Shown: one piece after another, positions 12,119-20,882 of the stretch
Position numbering within the stretch: position 1 is the stretch's first letter
Layout: the number at the start of each line of letters is the position of its first letter
Assembly (NCBI GenBank): GCA_043228905.1
Contig: JBHGNT010000005.1
Location: 5,828,001-5,892,000 of the forward strand
Source: Azolla caroliniana
Taxonomy: Eukaryota; Polypodiophyta
Direction of reading: 5' to 3'
DNA length: 64,000 nucleotides
Notes under the pieces: model-generated
Told to the model about the DNA's origin: nothing
The model's input: the letters and a program-made list of their open reading frames with translations, nothing else
Database searches by the model: none
Program-made: the position numbers and the translations under genes

Positions 12119-13175
12119 ATGCTCAGCCGCCATCGCCGCCTGTCTCGTCCTCCCTTGAGGGATTTCTCTAACCAACAGGCACAGGCACAGGCACAGGCGA
12201 ATCTTCTTCCTTCCCCCGCCGCTCCCACCATCTGCACCATCGCTCCCCATAGCCGCCATACTTCCCCATCCTCCGCCTCCCCCGACGCCTTCCGCACTGG
12301 CCCCGCCGACCTGTCTCCTCCTCCTTCCCCCGCCCCGGCTCAAGCTGCGCTCAAAGGTTGTTCGTACGTTTCCTTCTTCCTTTTTTTTTCTTTTCTTTTC
12401 TGCTCCTTTTACCTGGAGAAAGCCTCAGAAGGAAGGTTGCTCAGCTTCTTTGAGCGTTTCTTTTGTAACAATGCCCTTGCAGATTTGAACTACATGGAGG
12501 TGGACTCCAGTGTCGTCGTCTCCACCCCTCGAGTTAAGGTTCTTGAGAAACAAGCATCTCCTTCGTCTAAGGGAAGCCTTGTCACTTACAGCCGCAGAAA
12601 GCCTCCTTCATATGTCAGCATGAGCTGTCCTCCACCCGCCAATCACCAGTGCCACCGCAGAGACAGGCATGCATTCTCGTCTCATATTCCACAAGCCTTT
12701 GGATTTCAAAATCTATATAGATCAAGCGCAGCTCGCAGATTGTTTGAGGTGTTGGAAAGCAAACTAATCGGGTTTGAAACGTAATGTACAGAAGAGGGGC
12801 TGATGACGACTGGAACAATACAAGCCGTGTCAAGAGGGGGTTTTCTGCAATGATCTTCGATGGAGAAGACACCAATATGCAGGTGATTGTACTTCTATTT
12901 TCCGTTTCAATGATTTCCATGTTCTCTATGTCTGGTTTAAGCAGATATAATTGAGAAATGGGTAGCAGTAGGCAGATCTAAAGGCGTCATATTCCTATGA
13001 TGTTTGAAACCGAATGCAGGTGGCTGCCTCGAAAAAGATGCGGAGGAGGTCTCTCCCAAACATGCCAAAATGGCTTCCTAAGGATTTTGTGTCAGAGCAG
13101 AAATACCATTTTGCAGAAGTAGATGCATTTCAGCTCATAGAGGAAGAGGGAGACCTGTCAGAAGAGGAAGATTAG
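12119..13175 (+). CDS. Sororin-like sister-chromatid cohesion protein
   Basis: Sororin protects cohesin by opposing WAPL at PDS5 in the nucleus. Exon 1 is 12119-12356. It is proline- and serine-rich, with RPPLRDFSNQ near the N-terminus, like the PL-D-TN motif of sororins. Exon 2 starts at 12483 and contains TPRVKVLEKQ and VTYSRRK. Exon 3 is 12792-12882. Exon 4 is 13020-13175 and ends with basic KKMRRRS, then LPKDF..EQKYHFAEVDAFQLIEEE and an acidic tail. That tail matches the plant sororin C-terminal domain as I know it. The 3' end of exon 2 is unresolved. Reading on gives QAFGFQNL, an FGF motif like the PDS5/WAPL-interaction motif of animal sororin, but then a stop at 12782. A GC donor at 12668 (GACAG/GCATGC) is phase-compatible with exon 3 but removes that motif. 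The identity is moderately secure, the middle of the model is not. Confidence 0.58.
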
Positions 13176-15890
13176 CCTTTGGTAATGGCTGAGCCATTAC
13201 AGCCTATGGTAATGCTCAGGGGGAGCTACATAGAATCTCCTGATTCTACAACCATGTATTCATCATGTTTCCACCGTGAAAACTTTTTCATGTGAATCTA
13301 TGTATTGTTGCTTCTCGTTAGGCCCGCCACTGTGAAGGCTGTACCAGATTTTCTATAAATAATGCTACCACAAGCCTTTTCTTTTTTAAGTTTGAGAGGT
13401 TGCAAATGTTTCATTTTCATATATTAGCATCCAATATCCATTTCACATCAAAGTTGGAATCCATCATTTGTTAGTCATTTCAAAGGTTGCAGATGACTGA
13501 ACATCTTCTCATATTTTCTGTAAAAGAGGGGATAAATATTTGCTCTTACAGTAAGTAGAAAGAAGATGATTCTCCTTATTGTTGTAGGCATTCACAGGGT
13601 TTTTTCTGGACATATCTATGTTGATTCCCCTTATACAAATTTTAAAAGAAGTTGGTGAAGTTGCCATTGAAGACAAGTTTTGGTGATGCAAATAGCAAAA
13701 AATGAATTTTATGTTATCTCAAAAAAAATTCGACATTTCACCAAAAGAAATGACATAATAATTGATGAAAATCCACAATGAAAATGTAAAGCTGGTGAGG
13801 CTTATGACGGAAATGCTACTATGTCTCTATCAGTTCTGCCTTAGCTTATGTACTTGCTGTACTATTGGCTCCTCCATCTCAGATTATAGGTGATGCCACA
13901 CTATTGTAACTCTGTTGTTGCTATACCTCACTGTATTTATATTTTGTAAGATGCATGATGTTGAGAGCTATGGTCAAGAATATTTTGTCTGCACATTGTC
14001 ATGTGGTCTGATTCACCGCTATTTAAACTGTGCTTGATTGGATCCACAATGACTAGTCTGCGAAATGGGATGAACACAATAGTGGCAATCAATTGCAAAA
14101 TTTAGAGTAAAACCATCCCCCTGCCTTTGACAATTGACTTGAACGAGTTACCAAGCTGTTGTCAATAATAGAGATCACAGCCCAGCATGATGAAAGGGCT
14201 GGATGTTTTTTAAGAAATGTTTTAGAAGTAAATATTATATAGATAAGTTAAATAGACTTTATAAAGGATGCCCTCTTATTGGAATGTCATAAGTGGGATA
14301 TGAGGTGATGTGTCTTACAACCTCAACTTTTTGTAAACTTATATATGCATGACACATCATGCAAGTTGTAAAATTTACATCAAGGGAACTTGGCAGTGGC
14401 ATTGGGATTAGTCATAATCTGAAATTAAGTAATCGGACAGATGATAACACTGGACGATGTACCATCACTCATGGTATAGATGAACAACTTTCCAAATTGA
14501 CTATTGTGTAGGTCATGTTTTTCTTCAAAATTTCATGCTTTAAATAAATTTAGAAACTGTTGTTTTTATCTAAATCGTTGACTAGAAGCTGATCATATCA
14601 GTGCTAGGGATGAAGAATTGGAACATTTATGCTAGAGGCTACAAACAAACATTTCTATGGTTTTCTTGTCAACAAAAATGATGAGTAGGGGCTATAACCT
14701 GATTGGGCACATTTTGGCTAGACAGGTGGTGTGTAGACTACAAACATTTCTATAGTCTTCTCATCAACAAATGGAAATGATGAGTAGGGTATGTAACCTG
14801 TTTTGGGCCACTTTGGCCAGGAGGTGGCACATTTATGGCCAAATCAACGTCTCCATTAGCAGTCTGATGAAGATCTCTATGAAGATGGAAGTAAATAATG
14901 CTTGAAATAGTGAAAGAAACAAATTAACAATTGTGCTGGAGGAATAGATTGAAGAATAAACCAGAAGAATCCACGGCATATGACTTTATTTTCCTGTTAT
15001 TCTAATTTGAAACAGAAACATATTGCAACGCTGAAACCGCAGAATCCATGGCACAACACTTGAAATAGGCTTATGTGTGCATTTGGACAGGTTCATTGCT
15101 GTATATATTGATTGATACTTTAATGAATGGTCTTGTAACAACCATGACATATAATGCAAGGGCTTACCAAAATAACTACATATCATATGCTACCAGAGAT
15201 AATTCAAATCTATAATTCTCTCCTAATATCATATATGGTTTTAGGAGGATACCCACGTCCAAGAGAAGGGCAAGCATTCTCCAAACGTGGACAAAAAAAT
15301 TGTGGCATTTCCATTTGTTCTCTATCTGCTATGCCAGCCTTAAATATTTATGTGGCATCAACCAGATATGCACTTCTCAATGTGATCATAATATAGTTGA
15401 AAGTTTGTTATTGAGTTCAAATCTTCAAGATATGCATTAAGTCTTTAACAAGAACTTGGTACTGTTATTGTATCATCAAGTCAATGAAATTTTGAGCAGT
15501 CCCTATGTGATTATGACTATGAGCTGCATCAAAAATTAGTATCGAGTCAAGTTTCATCTAGTCAGTGTAGCAGAATGCTAAGCACTATTCACTAGCATGA
15601 AATCCTATATACAAGGTCTGGCAGCATTAGCTGGTAACAGCTTTACTGGTGATCAATTGATATACACCCCACATGTTTATTAACGAGGAGTACCATTATA
15701 GCAGGCAATCTGAAGAGTATCTGCTAGAAAGTTTGGGTTGATCTTGTTGATGTTGAATTGCTTCCTGAGATAAAATGTTACTTAAAACAAACCACTGTTT
15801 AGACATAGCCTCATACATATTCCCCGACACAGCAGAAACTCAACCAAAACATCAGGAGGTATATCAGTATAGTACACCTATCTCTTCGAC
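13176..15890. other. Intergenic, no gene seen
   Basis: AT-rich sequence with only short open frames. A partial local duplication of a ~90-bp segment (CTACAAACATTTCTATGG, GATGAGTAGGG, CTGATTGGGCAC) recurs at about 14640-14720 and 14740-14825. The first part is presumably the 3' UTR of the sororin-like gene, the last part that of the PPR gene. Confidence 0.5.
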
Positions 15891-18362
15891 TTAATCAAAA
15901 TCCCAGCTTTCCACAAGTGCTCCTGCTTTCTGTCTTGAGATTTCTACCGCGGCTGCATAATCTTGCAATCCAGCCTCGGCATAGATGTTGGACATGAGAA
16001 TATATGCAGCTGCCTGCTTGGGCTGCAAATGCACGGCATGATCAAATGCTCTTTTCCCCAGCTTCACATTGCAATGCTGTCTACACGCACCTAGCAAACA
16101 CAGCCAAAACGCTACGTCAGCTTGCATGGGCAAGCTATCAAGCAGGGTTTCTATTAACGTGAAGTTTCCCGCACGCCCAAGAAGGTCCAACATAATGCTA
16201 TAGTGTTTTAAATCAGGTCGGATGTGGTAGTCTCTACTCATGGATTGGAAGTATTCCAGGCCTTCAGCAACAAGGCCTGCATGACAACAAGCTGATAAAA
16301 CTGCAGAAAAAGTGACTTCATCTGGCATCAAGCCAGCCCAAGTCACCATCTCAAACATATGTAAACAGGCCACAGCGTTTCCCTCTCCAGCATGACCAGC
16401 AGTGTATGCAGTCCATGACACAATATCCGGCTCTGATACCCCATTAAAGATCACTTGTGCATCTTTCATGCTTCCACAATCTGCATATGCATGAATTAGG
16501 GAGGCTGCTGTTGAGTGCATCTGATCATATCCAGCACAAATTATGGCAAAATGAACTTGAGAGCATAATTCTAAGTTCCCCATGCGACCACAAGCTTGCA
16601 GAACACAGTTCACTGCTACATCATCTAGTGGCACCTCTTCTTCTTCCATTTCTCCATACATCTGTATAGCTTTGTCTGCTTGGCCCTGTTCTAATAATCC
16701 TGAAAGAATTGCAGTCCATGAAAGCATAAGTGTAACGTCATCCAGGCTCACCTGCTGATCTTTCATTTGTCTATACAACTCTAGAGCTTTTTTGCCTTCA
16801 CGTTGTTCAATATACACTGAGAACATTGCTGTCCATGACACGGTATCACATTGGGACATTGATCTGAAGACATCCTCAGCTTCTTTGATGGCCCCACACT
16901 TACCATACATATTCACGAGTGTAGTGCCAATGAATGGATACAATATAAAGTCATTCAAGCAGGCATCTAGATGTAAAGCTTCTCCAATGCTGAGTGACAT
17001 TAGTTTGGAGGGTTCCCCATTTATAAGGATGGACTTTTCCATCTCTGCCAGTGAAGCACATGCTTGGAGAGCAATCAAAAACGTTAATAAGTCTGGAGTA
17101 ACACCTTCATTTTGCATTTTCCAGTATAAAAGCAAAGCCTTGTCCCCATCATTCTGGTCAACATAAGCTGATATCATTGCATTCCAAGACGCTATATTTT
17201 TCTGAGATATTAAATCAAAAGCCACCTCTGCTTTGTCAATGGCACCACATTTACCATACATATTTACAAGTGTGGTTCCAACAAATGCATCAGTTTCCAT
17301 GCCTCTCTCATGAGCAAATGCATGTACAGCACACCCTATTTCTAGAGACATAGGTTTAATTGATCTTCCTTCTACCAGTAATGCCTCTTCTTCTTCTGCA
17401 AGAAGAACACAAGCTTGCAAAACAGTAACACATGTTAGCTGATTTGGGCTCATGCCTTCCTCTTGCATCTGCCTGTACAATCGCAATGCATTTTCCCCTT
17501 GGCCCTGCTCCACGTATGCCGAGAGCATGGCCGTCCAAGACACTGTATCCCGACAATACATTGCGACAAAGACATTCTCTGCTTCAACAAGTGCTCCACA
17601 CTTACCATACATACTAACAAGTGTGTTGCCAACAAATGCATCTGATGCCAAGCCTCTTTTCCGAGCATCCTCATGTATATGCATTCCCCTCACAAGATCC
17701 CCCATCCTACCACAGGCCTTGAGAAGGACAACAAAAGTAAAGCTGTCAGGATCAATCCCTTCTTCTTGCATATAGTGATGCATTTGGAGGGCATCTCGGT
17801 CTCGGCCACACTCAAAGAATGCAGAGATAATGGCCGTCCATGAGAAGACCGTGCGGTGAGGCAGCTTGCGAGCGGTTTCCCATGCATCATCTACAGCACC
17901 ACACTTGGCCAGGGTGACCACAACATAATCACCCAGGTATCCACTCAGTGCACCTTGCTGCAAGACATGGTCTCGCACGTGCATGGCGAGAGATTTGGAC
18001 CTGGTCTTGTTGCAGAGCCTGAGCGCAGTCAGGTAATCGAGGTGGGTGGGATGGCCTCCCATGTCGAGTTGTTCCTGGCGAGGCAACTCATCATCATGTG
18101 TATGCATTGAAACTACCCTCCTACTCCTACTCCTACTCCTACTCCTCTGCTGCAGCTGCATCGCTCTATACAATTGCAGGTCATTGCTGCTGCTGCTGCG
18201 AGATTCATTCACTTGAGACAGAGTGGAGGGAGAAGCTGCTATCTCCCAGTGGCGTCTCCGACCCTGCTTTGCTTCTGGAGGTCTCTGGACAAGAAACAAC
18301 ACATCCTGCTCCTTGCCAATCTGAAGGTCCAGTAACAGCAGCGATGGCGGAGACAGGTTCAT
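15891..18362 (-). CDS. PLS-class pentatricopeptide repeat protein, DYW domain absent
   Basis: A single open frame of 823 codons. The N-terminus is serine/arginine-rich with an RSRSRSRSRR run, probably an organelle-targeting leader. PPR units start near residue 140, with the class hallmarks VSWTAMLSAYVEQGQ, TLVNMYGKCGA and FVGNTLVSMYGKCG recurring as P-L-S triplets. The protein ends in an E-type region (YILMSNIYAEAG) and then stops after VESWDFD, where family members continue into E+ and DYW deaminase. Such proteins bind single-stranded organelle RNA, usually for C-to-U editing or processing. Without DYW, this one would need a partner deaminase. One repeat is fused (SLDDVTLMLSWTAIL), implying an in-frame loss of about two motifs. 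Two L motifs share an unusual insert of about 13 residues. The family call is certain. Target RNA and organelle are unknown. Confidence 0.93.
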   Translation of the reverse strand: MNLSPPSLLLLDLQIGKEQDVLFLVQRPPEAKQGRRRHWEIAASPSTLSQVNESRSSSSNDLQLYRAMQLQQRSRSRSRSRRVVSMHTHDDELPRQEQLDMGGHPTHLDYLTALRLCNKTRSKSLAMHVRDHVLQQGALSGYLGDYVVVTLAKCGAVDDAWETARKLPHRTVFSWTAIISAFFECGRDRDALQMHHYMQEEGIDPDSFTFVVLLKACGRMGDLVRGMHIHEDARKRGLASDAFVGNTLVSMYGKCGALVEAENVFVAMYCRDTVSWTAMLSAYVEQGQGENALRLYRQMQEEGMSPNQLTCVTVLQACVLLAEEEEALLVEGRSIKPMSLEIGCAVHAFAHERGMETDAFVGTTLVNMYGKCGAIDKAEVAFDLISQKNIASWNAMISAYVDQNDGDKALLLYWKMQNEGVTPDLLTFLIALQACASLAEMEKSILINGEPSKLMSLSIGEALHLDACLNDFILYPFIGTTLVNMYGKCGAIKEAEDVFRSMSQCDTVSWTAMFSVYIEQREGKKALELYRQMKDQQVSLDDVTLMLSWTAILSGLLEQGQADKAIQMYGEMEEEEVPLDDVAVNCVLQACGRMGNLELCSQVHFAIICAGYDQMHSTAASLIHAYADCGSMKDAQVIFNGVSEPDIVSWTAYTAGHAGEGNAVACLHMFEMVTWAGLMPDEVTFSAVLSACCHAGLVAEGLEYFQSMSRDYHIRPDLKHYSIMLDLLGRAGNFTLIETLLDSLPMQADVAFWLCLLGACRQHCNVKLGKRAFDHAVHLQPKQAAAYILMSNIYAEAGLQDYAAAVEISRQKAGALVESWDFD

Positions 18363-18478
18363 ACGCGAGATGGGAAGGAGGAGGAGATATCCTTTCTGTT
18401 TCCTGTAGGCTGCTCCTCTTCTTCTTCTCTACATTTCTCTATCTAAGTCATCTCTTCTACTTCTTCTTCTTCTTCTTT

Positions 18479-18770
18479 GGCAAGACTTGAACCTACGACC
18501 TCTAATTTAGAGATAAGGGATTTCTCTTCTTCTTCTTCTTCTTCTGCTTTGGCAAGACTTGAACCTACGACCGTTAATTTAGAGGTAAGGGCTTTCTCTT
18601 CTTCTTCTTCGGCTTTGGCAAGACTTGAACCGACGACCTCTAATTTAGAGGTAAGGGCTTTCTCTTCTTCTTCGTCTTCGGCTTTGGCAAGACTTGAACC
18701 TACGACCTCTAATTTAGAGGTACGGGCTTTCTCTTCTTCTTCTTCTTCTTCTTCTTCTTGTGGGTTGTTC
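18479..18770. repeat. Tandem repeat of a tRNA-like 3' half plus TTC tracts, 4 units
   Basis: Four units begin GGCAAGACTTGAACC at 18479, 18551, 18617 and 18686 (periods 72, 66 and 69). Each has a palindromic CCTCTAATTTAGAGG-like part and a (TTC)n tail. On the minus strand the unit reads GTAGGTTCAAGTCTTGC, which folds as a T-arm and matches the Pol III B-box pattern GGTTCRANYCC. The periods are multiples of three, so a plus-strand frame stays open through the array (ARLEPTTSNLEVRAF units). I treat that frame as incidental. Confidence 0.8.
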
Positions 18771-18841
18771 CTTTTGGCATGGGAGCCTCTTCTTCCTTAG
18801 AGTGTCTCACTCCGATGTAAACACACAATTATATTGTGGTG

Positions 18842-19067
18842 CATAGTACGTAAATTTCGTGTTCGTCTAGCATAACATTCGTTTTCCTACGTTGGAAAAC
18901 GAATGCGAATGTTATTCAAACATTCTTGTGTTTTTTTTTTGTTTTTTTCCATATTTTAGGCTTATTTACCTCATAATAAATAGTTAATCCAAAAGTATGG
19001 TATTTATCATTCTTTGAGGGTGTTTTTCTTACGCGAATGTGAATGCTATGTTGTGGTTCATACTATG
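18842..19067. mobile_element. MITE, family A copy 2, with 8-bp target duplication
   Basis: The element starts CATAGTACG and ends TTCATACTATG, giving short inverted termini. It is flanked by a perfect 8-bp direct repeat TTGTGGTG (18834-18841 and 19068-19075), the size made by hAT transposases. The interior matches the copies at 11691 and 46485. It lies 480 bp upstream of the PPR start codon. Confidence 0.8.
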
Positions 19068-19531
19068 TTGTGGTGTGCATGTGTTTCTTTATGCCACCCT
19101 TTTAGCACACCCTTTTTAGCTAAGTCAACCAAATAGGTACCTTTGTATCAACTATAAATTGAATAAGAATTAAGAAGCTAACAAGGCTGGTTTTGTTCTC
19201 TTATGTGCATATCACAATATTGATAAGCGATTGTGGAAAAAAAAACACTACAATGGTATCATGACTAAGTGGTGTCACTGCCAAATAGGCGAGACGCACA
19301 CTCCACCAACTAGGAAAGAGTTTTCGACTCACTCCAATAAAATATTAATTGTCACCGTAAATACTCCTTTCCAACTTTCGAAGATATGCTCCGATTCCAT
19401 GGCCTACCATCCGATACAAAAAACATTGTGCATATCCCAATTATAATACAATCCCCCTGATAATATCTCATAAAAAAAGAGGATGACAATCACCATCTCT
19501 AATCTCCAGTTGCACCAATTGTGCAAACACC

Positions 19532-19943
19532 TAACAATCGGCAACGGTTCGAGAGGGTCAAAACTGAACTGAACCATGAAACTATTAAACCGAACCATTT
19601 AAAAAAATTTCAAACCGTTATGTGATTAAACAAGTAAACCCGTGGTTTTGTGGTTCGGTTTTGGTTTTCAGGTTAGATCAAATTTTAAATTTCCAAAATT
19701 TCCAAAATTTTAAGATTTTCCTAAAATGTGAGAATAAGGTACGAAAATGAAAAGATGGTTTTAAAACAATTTAATTTAAAAAAAAAATAAAATAAAAAAT
19801 AAAAAACCGTCACACCGTGGTTTCTAATGGTTGAAACTAAACCAAACCGTTAAAAAAACCCGAACCTGAGCTGAACTGTTTAAACCGTTAAGCTATGGTT
19901 TCGCTGTTCAGTTGAGTTCAAACCGAACCGTTGCCGATTGTTA
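19532..19943. mobile_element. hAT-like non-autonomous transposon, complete, 8-bp TSD
   Basis: The ends TAACAATCGGCAACGGTTCG and CCGTTGCCGATTGTTA are inverted repeats. The element is flanked by perfect 8-bp duplications CAAACACC (19524-19531 and 19944-19951). The 412-bp interior is made of AAACCG/CGGTTT words and AT-rich linkers, and codes for nothing. The TSD length and the TA-start terminus fit hAT. It sits in the divergent spacer between the PPR and DNALI1 genes. Confidence 0.85.
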
Positions 19944-20802
19944 CAAACACCTATAATCTTTAAGAAACAACCATTATTGCATACAATCTCAATTTGTGTG
20001 GATTTGTGCAAATAACAGGTAGACAACGCGACGAAACTTGCCAAGCCAGAGAGATTTAAGCCCAAAATTTACAAGAAATAGGTTGGATATCATATGAAAT
20101 CACGAGTACTATTGTCCACCTGAACATCGGAAAAGAAGCAATTATTTATTGCTAACTCACATGTCTTTAGGGGTAATCCTGAAGGAGAGCCCCCAAAAGA
20201 ATCAATTACTTTCCAAAAGGAGACACTTTGCTAAAAGTGGCAATTCATAATGCCAAATATATTTATACTAAAGGTGCTCATCACGATTATTTATTTATTA
20301 GATTGCGGTCAGTTCAGGTGAATAACCTGCATAATTCTTATTATGATGAAATATTATGTATATATTTGGTCATATATGTATGGAAACGAAACGAGTGTGT
20401 GGGGTCGAATGAGTGAATGAATGAATTCAATTAAGGAAATCCATCCATGGCCATAGCCATTACAGATTTGCAGCAGCAGCAGTATTTCATATTTCGCCAT
20501 TTCATTATATATTCCTATTTGCAGCAGATTATTAGTGTTTTTTTTTGTTTTATGTATGTAAATTCATACCCCCCCCCCCATCCAAAGGGTGCGCAGGCGG
20601 TTGTTTCTTCTTCTTCTTCTTCTTCTTCATTGCGTTGCTTTTGTTTCCTTATCTGATCTCCCTGTTTCGTAAGTATTTTGCCTGTTTCTCTGCTGTGTCC
20701 CAGAACAGGCCCTCTTTTTTTTTGGCCTCCCTCCCTTCGATCGATCAATCTCTGTATATCCCCTTCCCACAGATTTGCTGTCGATGCATATATAGCATCC
20801 GT

Positions 20803-20862
20803 CCATCCATCCATCCATCCATCCAGCAGGAAGGAAGGAAGGAAGGAAGGAAGGAAGGAAGG
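20803..20862. repeat. (CCAT)n then (GGAA)n microsatellites in the DNALI1 leader
   Basis: Six CCAT units are followed by CCAGCA and about nine GGAA units, ending 21 bp before the DNALI1 ATG. A (TTC)n tract lies at 20607-20630. The tracts are probably in the 5' UTR. Confidence 0.8.
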
Positions 20863-20882
20863 CCTTTGCAGGGACAAGTAAT

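Noticed and set aside
16457-18110. Several plus-strand frames opposite the PPR gene
   Set aside because: They are shadows of the 823-codon PPR frame. They show no domains or codon pattern of their own.
18479-18765. tRNA genes in the tandem array
   Set aside because: Only a T-arm-like half is present. No D-arm or acceptor stem can be paired, so no tRNA can fold.
18477-18800. 107-codon frame of ARLEPTTSNLEVRAF units as a repeat protein
   Set aside because: It is explained by tandem repeats with periods divisible by three and TTC tracts giving serine runs. It lacks its own promoter context and a plausible start.
19524-19952. Mutator-like element with a 9-bp target duplication
   Set aside because: The ninth base (T) coincides with the first base of the terminus. 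An 8-bp duplication with TAACAATC ends is more consistent and matches the 38077 element.
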